Shown in pieces: positions 45,410-54,273 of a stretch of 64,000 bases of DNA. The stretch comes from Leptospiraceae bacterium (GTDB lineage: Bacteria; Spirochaetota; Leptospiria; Leptospirales; Leptospiraceae), in contig JADJFV010000002.1 in the NCBI GenBank assembly GCA_016708435.1, positions 310,001 through 374,000 on the forward strand, in the 5' to 3' direction. Every line of letters starts with the position of its first letter. Position 1 is the stretch's first letter. The position numbers were made by a program, and so were the translations under genes. The notes beneath the pieces are model-generated. The model had not been told where the DNA came from. It worked only from the letters and a program-made list of their open reading frames with translations, and did no database searches.

Positions 45410-45911
45410 TTTTACAAATTTGACTTCTTATAAAAAAGTTCCAAATCAAACGGATGGAGCCTGTTTTGCTTGTAGTCCTGTAAATGAAAAGGGTTTAAAG
45501 ATGAAGTTTTATACAGACGAGGAATCTGTATTTTCTAGTTTACAAGTTCCTGCTCATTTATGTGGCTGGAGCAATGTAGTTCATGGTGGGGTAACGACGA
45601 CTATCCTCGACGAGACAATCGCCTGGACAGTGATTTACTTACGCCAAAGTTACATGCTTACAAAAGCACTAAGCGTTGAATTCTTGCAACCGCTTTTTGT
45701 AGGAAAAGAAATCCATTCCATCGGAAAAATTATTGAAACCAAATCGAAGCGGGAAGTAATTGTAGAGGCTTCCGTTTTTAATCATGAAAAAATTCTTGCA
45801 GCAAAAGCAATCGGGAGCATAATTCTATTTACCCCCGAACAAATTCGCAAACGCCAAATTTTCCCTGAAAAATTTCTAGCAGACTTTGAAGAGAAAGTTT
45901 TTGGTAAGTAG
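45402..45911 (+). CDS. PaaI-type hotdog thioesterase
   Basis: A 169-residue hotdog protein with the YdiI/PaaI-like active region NVVHGGVTTTILDETIAW (His-Gly-Gly and the Asp/Glu pair), then LSVEFLQPLFVGKEI. It cleaves acyl-CoA esters; acyl chain unknown. CFACSPVN near the N-terminus holds a CxxC pair. Overlaps the gene before by 8 nt. Confidence 0.87.
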   Translation: MIDFTNLTSYKKVPNQTDGACFACSPVNEKGLKMKFYTDEESVFSSLQVPAHLCGWSNVVHGGVTTTILDETIAWTVIYLRQSYMLTKALSVEFLQPLFVGKEIHSIGKIIETKSKREVIVEASVFNHEKILAAKAIGSIILFTPEQIRKRQIFPEKFLADFEEKVFGK

Positions 45912-45999
45912 GCTTATGGTCATTTCTTAATTTGGAATCTGAAGCGATGCCTTTCTATCTTTACTGTTCTTGATTTCAATTCAATACTTAAAAACACGC

Positions 46000-46029
46000 T
46001 TGACAAGAGAATCTGAATATGGGTATTTA
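46000..46029 (+). promoter_or_regulatory. Candidate promoter overlapping fic start
   Basis: TTGACA (46000-46005) with TATTTA (46024-46029, 18 bp spacer). The -10 would include the first ATG (46029), so if real the mRNA would start after it, favouring ATG 46041. Confidence 0.45.
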
Positions 46030-47084
46030 TGGATATAGATATGGATATTCCAAAAATCGAGATTACTCCTGAGATTTTAGCTTCCATCGCTGAATTAGAC
46101 GAATTTAAAGGGGAGTGGAGGTATTTAACTGGTTTGTCGAAAGACAAACTAGTTACTTTGAAAAAAGTTGCGAGCATTGAATCTATTGGTTCATCCACGC
46201 GAATTGAAGGCTCAAAGCTTACCGATGGCGAAATTGAAAGTCTACTAAAAGGACTCGACTTATCCTCGTTTCGTTCGCGTGACGAGGAAGAAGTTGCTGG
46301 TTATTCGGATGCGATGAATCAAGTTTTTAATTCTTACCATGATATTCCGCTAACAGAAAATTACATTAAGCAATTTCATAAAATTCTTTTGAAATACAGC
46401 TCTAAGGATAGAAGTCATAAAGGCAATTACAAAAAAATAGACAACCACCTAGAGGCATTTGATTCGAAAGGAAAAAGTTTAGGTGTAGTTTTAAAAACTG
46501 TCTCTCCCTTCGAAACGCCGATACGAATGAAATCTTTAATTGACTGGACTAGTATGGAAATAGCGGATAAAAAGGTTCATCCGCTAATAGTAATTAGTCT
46601 TTTTACACTAAATTTCCTTGCAATCCATCCGTTTCAAGATGGGAATGGAAGACTTTCTAGAATTTTAACTACTCTTTTACTTCTGAAGGCAGGATACACT
46701 TATGTTCCATATTCTTCGCTGGAAAAGATTATAGAAGAAAATAAGGATAACTACTATTTGTCGCTTAATAAAGCGCAAAAAAACTTACGCGATTTCAAAA
46801 AAATAAATATCTGGATTGTATTTTTTCTAGATTGTCTCGTAAAACAGAAAAATGCTTTGCGTAAAAAAATCAATGCCGAATTAAATCTTGTCAAATCCGA
46901 TATTTCTAGTTTGAGTCAAATGATTATTAGCCTCATAAAAGATCATGGCAAACTGGCCATTGGTGAAATTGTAAGTCTTACAAATGCAAATCGAAATACG
47001 GTAAAAGCAAATCTGAAAGTTCTTGCAACAAAAGGTTACATTCAAAAGTTTGGAAATGGGAAGGGTAGTTATTATACAATTTAA
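46029..47084 (+). CDS. Fic-domain AMPylase-like protein, class II
   Basis: A 351-residue Fic protein. The inhibitory motif (S/T)xxxE(G/N) is at SSTRIEG near residue 60, before the Fic core; the catalytic loop is HPFQDGNGRLSR near residue 200. The C-terminal 60 residues are a winged helix (GEIVSLTNANRNTVKANLKV), probably DNA-binding. It transfers AMP, or another group, to a target protein. If the promoter at 46000 is right, the start is ATG 46041. Confidence 0.9.
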   Translation: MDIDMDIPKIEITPEILASIAELDEFKGEWRYLTGLSKDKLVTLKKVASIESIGSSTRIEGSKLTDGEIESLLKGLDLSSFRSRDEEEVAGYSDAMNQVFNSYHDIPLTENYIKQFHKILLKYSSKDRSHKGNYKKIDNHLEAFDSKGKSLGVVLKTVSPFETPIRMKSLIDWTSMEIADKKVHPLIVISLFTLNFLAIHPFQDGNGRLSRILTTLLLLKAGYTYVPYSSLEKIIEENKDNYYLSLNKAQKNLRDFKKINIWIVFFLDCLVKQKNALRKKINAELNLVKSDISSLSQMIISLIKDHGKLAIGEIVSLTNANRNTVKANLKVLATKGYIQKFGNGKGSYYTI

Positions 47085-47088
47085 GATT

Positions 47089-47688
47089 TTACTTTACCAC
47101 TTCGTCTTTACTCAATTCATTCAGTAAATTAATTACCATTGAGTTAATCATTTCTTTTCTCTCTGCCGCGGGAGAATTAAAGACTCCGATTATAGCAGGA
47201 AACCAGCCAAACCATAATTTGCTTTTTGATTTCTGAGAATAAAATTTTGTTTCTTTTCTTTTGGCTTCGTCTTTTATAATTGCTTCCAATTCTAAATCTA
47301 CATCGTAGTAATGTGGAATGATGTAGATGGTTAGTGCAGTTACAAAGATTGCGAGTATATTCGTGCTATTTTTAAATGTAACTTTAACATTTAAGTCAAG
47401 ATTCTGTTTATTACTATTTAGTTCTACGGATTTGAAATTACCGTTTCTTGTAAATGATTCTCTGATAAAAATTAATTCATCCAGTGCTGTCAATGATGGA
47501 ATATATGACACTAGACTCAAAGGGACATCAAGGATTTTGTCATCACTTAAATAGTTATAGCTAATCATAAGATTTACATCTTTGTTTATATGAGGATAAT
47601 TTAATTTAGTTGTAGATTGTGTTTTGTAATCTGTGCTTAGGCAGTTAAACAGAATTAGACTCAAAATAAAAAGGAGACTGTATTTCAT
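47089..47688 (-). CDS. Hypothetical lipoprotein (second of pair)
   Basis: A 199-residue protein with a lipobox (LILFNCLST, Cys16) and a beta-rich region, then a hydrophobic stretch NILAIFVTALTIYIIPHY that may be a membrane segment, and a C-terminal helix. It starts 4 nt inside the stop of the preceding lipoprotein gene. The two genes share layout: signal, strands, central hydrophobic segment, but low identity, so they may be paralogues. Unknown role. Confidence 0.6.
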   Translation of the reverse strand: MKYSLLFILSLILFNCLSTDYKTQSTTKLNYPHINKDVNLMISYNYLSDDKILDVPLSLVSYIPSLTALDELIFIRESFTRNGNFKSVELNSNKQNLDLNVKVTFKNSTNILAIFVTALTIYIIPHYYDVDLELEAIIKDEAKRKETKFYSQKSKSKLWFGWFPAIIGVFNSPAAERKEMINSMVINLLNELSKDEVVK

Positions 47689-48260
47689 AATACGCTCCTA
47701 ATTGAATCTAGGATAAAATTAAATCGACTAATTGGAATTTCTCTTCTTGCTTTAAGTGGAAAATATATATTTTCGTTTGTAGAATCTTTAAAATTTTGCG
47801 TTGAACTGTTTAATTTATTCCCTTTACTGTCATAAGAATTTACTTCCAGAGTATAGTCTGCTTCATATCTTACTATCGGTCCGCCAAACCAAATATATAA
47901 AGTCAAAGTGAGAGTGGCTAATGGAAAGTATAGAGGATGAACTTCTAGTTGGTTAAAATATTTCTTAAACTTTAAATCAATAATTTTTATTTTAGAATTA
48001 GTGTTGGAATCTTTATAATAATTGACTTCCTCAAAAGTTTTCGTTTCAATTAGCGCATTATATAGATTTGCCTTTAACATGGACTCGAAAAAAGCTTTCT
48101 GATTATCAGGATAGTCGATGATTTCAATACTCCTGATAGCGATAGTTTCTTTATTTAGGTTTGTAGAACTTTTATACTTTGATGAATTTAATAACACCGA
48201 ATCATGCGTAATACAGTTCAGAAATGAAAGCAGAAATAGAAATGGAAGGATTGTCTTCAT
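47685..48260 (-). CDS. Hypothetical lipoprotein (first of pair)
   Basis: A 191-residue protein. Lipobox FLNCITH (Cys near 15) after a hydrophobic signal. The middle has ALIETKTFEEV and KIKIIDLKFKKY, then a hydrophobic segment PLATLTLTLYIWFGGP. ATG 48260 used, since upstream codons to 48305 are not signal-like. Overlaps the next gene by 4 nt. Confidence 0.6.
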   Translation of the reverse strand: MKTILPFLFLLSFLNCITHDSVLLNSSKYKSSTNLNKETIAIRSIEIIDYPDNQKAFFESMLKANLYNALIETKTFEEVNYYKDSNTNSKIKIIDLKFKKYFNQLEVHPLYFPLATLTLTLYIWFGGPIVRYEADYTLEVNSYDSKGNKLNSSTQNFKDSTNENIYFPLKARREIPISRFNFILDSIRSVL

Positions 48261-48351
48261 AGATATACATCCTGGAAATCTTCTGAATCCTGTCAAAAAA
48301 ATCATTTACCGAAAGCTAAACCAGCTTCTACATTAAATAATCTTAGCTTTA

Positions 48352-48399
48352 ATGCATATAATGTATAAAATAACCTTGACTATTATACATTATATGCAT
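48352..48399. promoter_or_regulatory. 17-bp inverted repeat over promoter of DUF4143 ATPase 3
   Basis: Arms 48352-48368 and 48383-48399 are perfect inverted copies (ATGCATATAATGTATAA) with a 14-base spacer. The right arm lies within the -35/-10 spacer of the predicted promoter, and the left arm upstream of -35. Confidence 0.7.
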
Positions 48400-48404
48400 A
48401 AAGT
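48376..48404 (+). promoter_or_regulatory. Candidate leaderless promoter of DUF4143 ATPase 3
   Basis: TTGACT (48376-48381), 17 bp, TAAAGT (48399-48404), 6 nt, ATG 48411. The spacing is the same as at 26662 and 43970; the -10 matches only 4 of 6 consensus positions. No Shine-Dalgarno. Confidence 0.55.
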
Positions 48405-48410
48405 AGACCT

Positions 48411-49748
48411 ATGCAGCGAAAATTGTATCCAAAATTGCTAGAATGGCGAAATTCTCCCTATCGAAAGCCGCTGATTTTGCGAGGGGCAAGGCAGGTGGGA
48501 AAGTCGTTTCTTGTGCGAGAATTTGGTAAAAATGAGTTTTCGGACTACATTGAAATTAATTTTGAATTGCAACCGGAGTTGAAAAATTCTTTTAAAGATA
48601 AAAAGCCAGAACGCATATTAAAAAATTTGGAATTATATTTAAATCGAAAAATAGAATTGGAAAATACGATTCTTTTTCTAGATGAAATTCAAGAATGTCC
48701 AGAGGCGATTCTTTCTCTTCGTTATTTTCATGAACAGATGCCGACACTTGCAGTGATTGCTGCGGGCTCCCTTTTGGAGTTTGCTTTAAATTCTGAGGAA
48801 TATCGTTCTCCGGTTGGACGAATTCAATTTCTTTACATTTATCCGCTCAGCTTTCAGGAATTCTTAGAAGCGATAGGCGAAACAATAGTATTAGAATTTT
48901 TACACAAAGTAAATCTCTCTGATGAATTTAGTTCTGTTGTTCACGAAAAATTATTAAACTTATACCAAGATTATTTAATTGTAGGCGGAATGCCGGAAGC
49001 TGTAAAAGTATATACGGAAACGAAAAACTTTTCTCTTGTAAAACAGATTCAACTTTCTCTTTTGCTAACTTACCGAGATGATTTTTCTAAGTATGCGGGT
49101 AAGGTCAAACAAAAGTATTTAGAAAAGGTATTCTATGGTATCCACACGATGCTTGGAAAAAAAATTCGCTACTCTGAAATTGATAGAGAAACTCCTTCGA
49201 GAGAATTAAAACAAGTAGTAGAACTTTTAGAGTCGGCAGGAGTTGTGAACAAAGTTATTGGAACTAATAACACAGAGCTTCCTCTTTCTTATCACGCGAA
49301 AGAAAATTTTTATAAACTAATATTTCTAGATACAGGTCTTTCTTTAAAAGCAAGTGGATTAGAAGAAACTATATTAACTTCTCCTAATATACTTGGAGTC
49401 TATGAAGGCGGACTGGCAGAACAATTTGTCGGGCAAGAACTAATTGCTTATGCAAGTCCAGAAGAAAGAGCAAAATTTTTCTATTGGGAACGATTTAAAC
49501 GAGGGAGTAGTGCGGAGATAGATTATCTGCTAATATATAAATCAGAAGTTTATCCTGTCGAAGTAAAAGCAGGGAAAACTGGGAGCCTAAAAAGTTTAAA
49601 ATTATACAAAGGAGAAATGCAGAATCAAATCTCAATTCGTTATTCGAAGCTCCCTTTATCTTACTACGAGGGGTTACTCTCTATTCCCCTCTATATGATT
49701 GCAGAGACTGAGAGGCTATTAGAAGTCATAAAATCCGCTCAACTGTAA
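48411..49748 (+). CDS. AAA ATPase with DUF4143 C-terminal domain (copy 3)
   Basis: A 445-residue ATPase: Walker A GARQVGKS (25-32), Walker B LFLDEIQEC near 86, sensor AAGSLLEF. The C-terminal DUF4143 domain keeps the PD-(D/E)XK pattern intact: AEIDYLL then VEVKAGK. It differs from copies 1 and 2 in the middle signature (VGRIQFLYIYPLSFQEF). ATG sits 6 nt after a -10, so the mRNA may be leaderless; a 17-bp inverted repeat covers the promoter. Possible nuclease; function unproven. Confidence 0.9.
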   Translation: MQRKLYPKLLEWRNSPYRKPLILRGARQVGKSFLVREFGKNEFSDYIEINFELQPELKNSFKDKKPERILKNLELYLNRKIELENTILFLDEIQECPEAILSLRYFHEQMPTLAVIAAGSLLEFALNSEEYRSPVGRIQFLYIYPLSFQEFLEAIGETIVLEFLHKVNLSDEFSSVVHEKLLNLYQDYLIVGGMPEAVKVYTETKNFSLVKQIQLSLLLTYRDDFSKYAGKVKQKYLEKVFYGIHTMLGKKIRYSEIDRETPSRELKQVVELLESAGVVNKVIGTNNTELPLSYHAKENFYKLIFLDTGLSLKASGLEETILTSPNILGVYEGGLAEQFVGQELIAYASPEERAKFFYWERFKRGSSAEIDYLLIYKSEVYPVEVKAGKTGSLKSLKLYKGEMQNQISIRYSKLPLSYYEGLLSIPLYMIAETERLLEVIKSAQL

Positions 49749-49845
49749 TTTGCGCTATATCGTCATTTTGCTCTGTTTATAAAATCAATTGTGATTTGGA
49801 GTTTGATTTCATTTTGGATAATTCTCAGAGTCATGATTGGTTCCT

Positions 49846-50718
49846 TTAGGCAATCAAAGTTCCAATTCCACTATTTGTAAAAAGTTCTAATAGCAATGAA
49901 TGCATTATCCTACCATCTATGATATGAGTTTTCTTAACTCCATTTTGAATTGCGTCTAAACAACATTCTACTTTTGGGATCATGCCGCCTGAAATATCTC
50001 CTGATTGAATGAGTTCTCTGACTTGAGCTTCATTCAAATACTCAGCCAATTTTTCCTTGATGAGAATGCCTGGAGTATCTGTAAGTAAAATGAGTTTTTC
50101 TGCGTTAAGTGCTCCAGCGATTGCTCCCGCCATTGTATCTGCGTTGATGTTGAGCGCCTGACCGTTGTTATCCTCAGCAACGGGCGAAATGACTGGAATT
50201 GTTTTTGCATCAAGAAGGGATTGGAGTAGAACTTTGTTGATTTTCGTGATTTTCCCGACAAACCCAACATCGACTAATTCCATTTTGCCGTTCTCGTCTT
50301 GGACTTCAATCTTTTGAATTTCAGCCGTTGCTAATTTTCCATCGCGACCGGAAATTCCCAAAGCGTTTCCTGATTTTGAATTAATTAAACTTACGATTTG
50401 TTTGTTTAATTTTCCGGATAAAACCATTTCTACAACTTCCATGGTTTTGGCATCTGTAACTCTATGACCTCTCACAAACTTTACAGGTAGTTTTAATACA
50501 TCTAGAATCTGGTTGATTTCCGGTCCACCACCATGCACGATGATTGGGTGAATTCCTAAGTATTTTAAAAGCACTACGTCTCGCGCAAAGGATTCCTTCA
50601 AATCGTCTTTAATCATTGCGGCTCCGCCATATTTGATTACGATAATTTTATTTGCGAATTCTGTGATATACGGGAGTGCTTCTAAAATGTTTTTTATCTT
50701 TGAAATATTTTCTTCCAT
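49846..50718 (-). CDS. argB: Acetylglutamate kinase
   Basis: A 290-residue amino acid kinase: IVIKYGGAAMIKDDLK, HGGGPEINQIL, FVRGHRVTDAKTMEVVEMVL and DTPGIL near the end. It phosphorylates N-acetylglutamate in arginine synthesis. KYGGAAM and the N-terminal helix are typical of arginine-sensitive forms. No other arg gene is close. Divergent from the patatin gene. Confidence 0.96.
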   Translation of the reverse strand: MEENISKIKNILEALPYITEFANKIIVIKYGGAAMIKDDLKESFARDVVLLKYLGIHPIIVHGGGPEINQILDVLKLPVKFVRGHRVTDAKTMEVVEMVLSGKLNKQIVSLINSKSGNALGISGRDGKLATAEIQKIEVQDENGKMELVDVGFVGKITKINKVLLQSLLDAKTIPVISPVAEDNNGQALNINADTMAGAIAGALNAEKLILLTDTPGILIKEKLAEYLNEAQVRELIQSGDISGGMIPKVECCLDAIQNGVKKTHIIDGRIMHSLLLELFTNSGIGTLIA

Positions 50719-50801
50719 AGTTTCCTATCTTTTCACAAGGGATATATACTAAAAGTTTTTTTTATTCTTGAGATAGGCGGTCGATTCCCTAAAATGGATT
50801 T

Positions 50802-51677
50802 ATGAAAAAAGCTTTAATTCTATCAGGTGGCGGAGCGCGTGGCGCATATCAAGCAGGAGTTTACAAATATCTCTCGGAACAAAAATTTATTCCCGATGTA
50901 ATTTGTGGAACTTCCGTTGGCGCACTCAATGCAACCGCACTCGGTTGTGGTTTCACTCCTGAAAAGTTAATTGAACTTTGGCGAAGCATTCAAACTGGAA
51001 ACGTAATGCATTATTCTATATGGCAGAATATTAAAGATATTATCTTCAGAAGGTTTTCTCCTATGGTAGATACTACTCCGATGAAACGTCTTCTTGCACG
51101 CGAATTGGATTTTGAAAAATTGCGCAGTGCTAAAACAAAAGTTTTCATTTCAGCGGTTAATATCAGTAATTCGGAACTGGTTTATTTTTCGAACGAGGAA
51201 ATTGGAATTCAACATCTTATGGCGTCGTCTGCAATACCTGTTGTGTTTCCTTGGCAGTATGTCGATGGCCAGCCGTATTGGGACGGTGGGCTAATGGCAA
51301 ATACTCCTATCGCACCCGCAATTGATGAAGACGCTAAAGACATTATTGTGGTTTTGCTTTCTCCTGTTGGTAAAGTGCAAATGGAATTACCTACCTCAAG
51401 AAAGGAAGCTCTCGAAAGAGTCTTTGAAATGACGCTCATTTCTTCCTACCAAGCAATTCGCTCTAGCATCGAATACACAGAGCTTCAAAAAGATTCAAAA
51501 TCAATTCTTTCTTTTTTCGATTACTTAATTCAAAATAAAAATATTCGGATAAGAGCTGTTAGCCCTAAAAATTTTCTGGGTCTTAGAAGTATTTTAAATT
51601 TTAGTCATTTGCAAGCTGATTCGCTTATCGAAATGGGATACAATGACGCCAAAGAACAATTAGGTGCTTTATCTTAA
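50802..51677 (+). CDS. Patatin-like phospholipase
   Basis: A 291-residue protein: oxyanion loop SGGGARGAYQAGV, nucleophile GTSVGALNA, and the Asp of the dyad in DGGLMANTP. It hydrolyses acyl lipids through a Ser-Asp dyad. No signal peptide. Its stop overlaps the start of the glycosidase (TAATG), so they are translated together and may both process a glycolipid. Confidence 0.9.
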   Translation: MKKALILSGGGARGAYQAGVYKYLSEQKFIPDVICGTSVGALNATALGCGFTPEKLIELWRSIQTGNVMHYSIWQNIKDIIFRRFSPMVDTTPMKRLLARELDFEKLRSAKTKVFISAVNISNSELVYFSNEEIGIQHLMASSAIPVVFPWQYVDGQPYWDGGLMANTPIAPAIDEDAKDIIVVLLSPVGKVQMELPTSRKEALERVFEMTLISSYQAIRSSIEYTELQKDSKSILSFFDYLIQNKNIRIRAVSPKNFLGLRSILNFSHLQADSLIEMGYNDAKEQLGALS

Positions 51678-53572
51678 TGAACCGACTCTACTCTAAAAAT
51701 GGTTTCTTCTCTGATAAAAGCGGGGGCATAATACTATTACGCGGAGTTAATCTTGCAGGTAGTTCCAAACTACCTACCATTCCTGATGGGACAACCTTAC
51801 TCGATCAAACTGAAAGTTTTAAAAATCATCGTAATGTTTCTTTTATTGGTCGTCCTTTTTTAGAAGAAGAAGCAAATGAGCATTTTGATCGATTAAAAAA
51901 ATGGGGTTTTAATTTCTTACGTTTTTTGATTACATGGGAAGCAATCGAGCATGGTGGTCCCGGCATTTATGATGATGAATACATTGAATATATTGTTCGC
52001 ATGGTAAAACTTGCCGAGAAAAAAGGATTTTATCTTTTTATAGATCCACACCAAGATGTATGGTCTCGCTTTACCGGTGGCGATGGAGCACCTGGCTGGA
52101 CACTTGAATCTATCGGCATTGATATAATGAAATTAAAAGACGCTGAAATGGCTTACATTCATTATGCGCAAGGAAAAGACTATAAAAAAATGATCTGGCC
52201 TCAGAATTATCAAAAGTATCCAACGGCAACTCTCTTTTCTCTTTTTTTTGGAGGCAAGGTTTTTGCGCCTAATCTAAAAATAGATGGTGTGAATATTCAG
52301 GATTATCTGCAATCTCATTATATAAAATCAATTCTTCGGCTTGCTCGAAAAATTTCAAAATTTAAAAATGTAGTAGGATTTGGATCTTTAAATGAGCCAT
52401 CTCCCGGCTTTATCGCTCGAAAGAATTTGTCTGAATTTGGAGGATTTGGAAATGGGATTCTTCATACCTCTACACCTTTTCAAGAGATGTATGCCTCGGA
52501 AGGAGTTTCTTGCAGTATTGATATAAAATTTCTCTTAGGACCCTTTGGAATTACAATTGGAAAGCATGCAATGAATCCGAATGGAATTTCCATTTGGAAT
52601 AAGGGGCATATTTGTGTTTGGCGCCGGCATGGTGTATGGAACTACGACCCAAATGGTGCACCAATGCTTTTGAAAGCAGATTATTTTTCAAAGGTAAATG
52701 GAAGAAGCATAGATTTCTATTCTGATTTTATGAAGCCATTTATAAAAAATTTTAAAACATCAATTCAAAAAGTAAACAAACAATTTTTTATATTCATTGA
52801 AAGTGATCCAACTAAACTTGAATTAAAATGGGATGAAAAAGAAAAGAAGGGTTACTCGTCAGTAGTCAATGCTAGTCATTGGTATGATGGAGTTTTACTC
52901 TTTACAAAAAAAAGCTTTGATTGGTTCGGAGTTCACGGTTTTAAGATGAAACCCGTCTTCGGAAAAGAAGCGGTCCGAGCTATGTATAACGATTCGATTG
53001 CAGCTATTAAGAATATGTCAACAACGGAAATGAATTCTTGTCCAACACTCATTGGTGAAACAGGGATTCCTATGGATATGGAAGGAGCTAATGCATATAA
53101 AACGCTAGATTATAGTAAGCAGGAATCGGCGATGGATGCAATCTTTAGAGCAATTGAAAAAAATATTGTCAACGTGACTATATGGAATTATACTCCAGAT
53201 AATACTCATAAACTAGGCGACAAATGGAATGAAGAGGATTTATCCATTTACTCCAAAGACACCCCAAGAGAAGTTTGCGAAAATGGAGGTAGAGGGACGA
53301 AAGCGTTTTCGCGTCCTTATCCGATTCTAACGGAAGGAAACCCGGTTTCACTTTATTTCGATATAAAGAAAGGATTGTTTAAGTATTCCTTTCGACGTGG
53401 GGGTTACGATAAGGGTTCCTGCGTTATCTTCATACCGGATGTTCACTATGCCGCGGGGTTTAAAGTATTGATTAATGCAGGCACTTATACCTATAAAAAG
53501 GATAAAAACCTGTTCTTTTTTCAAGGAGAAAGTGGAGTAGATCTTTATGGAATTACGATTCTAAAGGATTAA
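51677..53572 (+). CDS. GH5 glycosidase, endoglycosylceramidase-like
   Basis: A 631-residue protein. Catalytic domain from about 20: LLRGVNLAGSSK, then FNFLRFLITWEAIEHGGPG, the acid/base Glu in GSLNEPSPG and the nucleophile Glu in TLIGETGIP. The end (PYPILTEGNPVSLYFDI) is the beta-sandwich C-terminal domain usual in endoglycosylceramidases. Likely acts on glycolipids. No signal peptide is visible. Coupled to a patatin-like phospholipase. Confidence 0.85.
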   Translation: MNRLYSKNGFFSDKSGGIILLRGVNLAGSSKLPTIPDGTTLLDQTESFKNHRNVSFIGRPFLEEEANEHFDRLKKWGFNFLRFLITWEAIEHGGPGIYDDEYIEYIVRMVKLAEKKGFYLFIDPHQDVWSRFTGGDGAPGWTLESIGIDIMKLKDAEMAYIHYAQGKDYKKMIWPQNYQKYPTATLFSLFFGGKVFAPNLKIDGVNIQDYLQSHYIKSILRLARKISKFKNVVGFGSLNEPSPGFIARKNLSEFGGFGNGILHTSTPFQEMYASEGVSCSIDIKFLLGPFGITIGKHAMNPNGISIWNKGHICVWRRHGVWNYDPNGAPMLLKADYFSKVNGRSIDFYSDFMKPFIKNFKTSIQKVNKQFFIFIESDPTKLELKWDEKEKKGYSSVVNASHWYDGVLLFTKKSFDWFGVHGFKMKPVFGKEAVRAMYNDSIAAIKNMSTTEMNSCPTLIGETGIPMDMEGANAYKTLDYSKQESAMDAIFRAIEKNIVNVTIWNYTPDNTHKLGDKWNEEDLSIYSKDTPREVCENGGRGTKAFSRPYPILTEGNPVSLYFDIKKGLFKYSFRRGGYDKGSCVIFIPDVHYAAGFKVLINAGTYTYKKDKNLFFFQGESGVDLYGITILKD

Positions 53573-53630
53573 TAGACTCAAAGTAAAAAATATGCTTGTA
53601 AAAAACATGTGGCATATTTCAATTTTCTCT

Positions 53631-54248
53631 ATGTATAAATTAATGTTAGCTGACGATCATCCAGTAATTCAAGAAGGCATCAAAGCATATTTAAAGGATT
53701 CAAATATTTTTTCCTTAGTTGGAACGGCCTCGAATGCCGAGGAACTTTTTCAGATGGTATCCAATGATTGCCCTGATATTATATTAACAGATTTAGATAT
53801 GCCTGGTTCAAATACGATTGAAGTTTTAAAGCGACTGAAAGAAAAATTTCCAAAGTTAAAAAAAGTTGTTTTTACTTTTCATGAAGAAAAATCATTCTTC
53901 TTAAAATCTGTCGAAGCAAGTATTAATGGTTATATTCTCAAATCAGAGCCGTTTGAAATGCTTTCTCCTCTGTTGAGTTCTATTATGGATGGCGGTTTTG
54001 CTGCTTCCCCAAAAATGCAGAAGTATCTAATTGCTCATTCTACCGAGAATGTTGGTTACGATTCATTAACCCCAAGAGAAAAGGAAGTTCTTGCTTTCAT
54101 TGCGAAAGGGCATTCGAATATAGAAATAGCTGAAAAATTCAATCTATCTGTTAGAACGATTGAGTTTCATAAAAATAATATCAAAGAAAAATTAAATATG
54201 AAGAGTCTAGCTGAAATAATTCGGTATTACGAAAGCTTGAATATATAA
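53631..54248 (+). CDS. NarL/FixJ-type response regulator
   Basis: A 205-residue regulator: receiver with LADDHPVIQ and the Asp in LTDLDMPGS, and a LuxR-type HTH (LTPREKEVLAFIAKGHSNIE, then LSVRTIEFHKNNIKEKL). The frame opens at 53592, but ATG 53631 gives the standard receiver start. No kinase adjacent, so its signal is unknown. Confidence 0.92.
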   Translation: MYKLMLADDHPVIQEGIKAYLKDSNIFSLVGTASNAEELFQMVSNDCPDIILTDLDMPGSNTIEVLKRLKEKFPKLKKVVFTFHEEKSFFLKSVEASINGYILKSEPFEMLSPLLSSIMDGGFAASPKMQKYLIAHSTENVGYDSLTPREKEVLAFIAKGHSNIEIAEKFNLSVRTIEFHKNNIKEKLNMKSLAEIIRYYESLNI

Positions 54249-54273
54249 TTTTCCCTTTTGAATCATGTCTAGA

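Noticed and set aside
46029..47084. Fic/antitoxin pair
   Set aside because: The inhibitory motif is within the protein and no antitoxin gene adjoins; it is a class II Fic.
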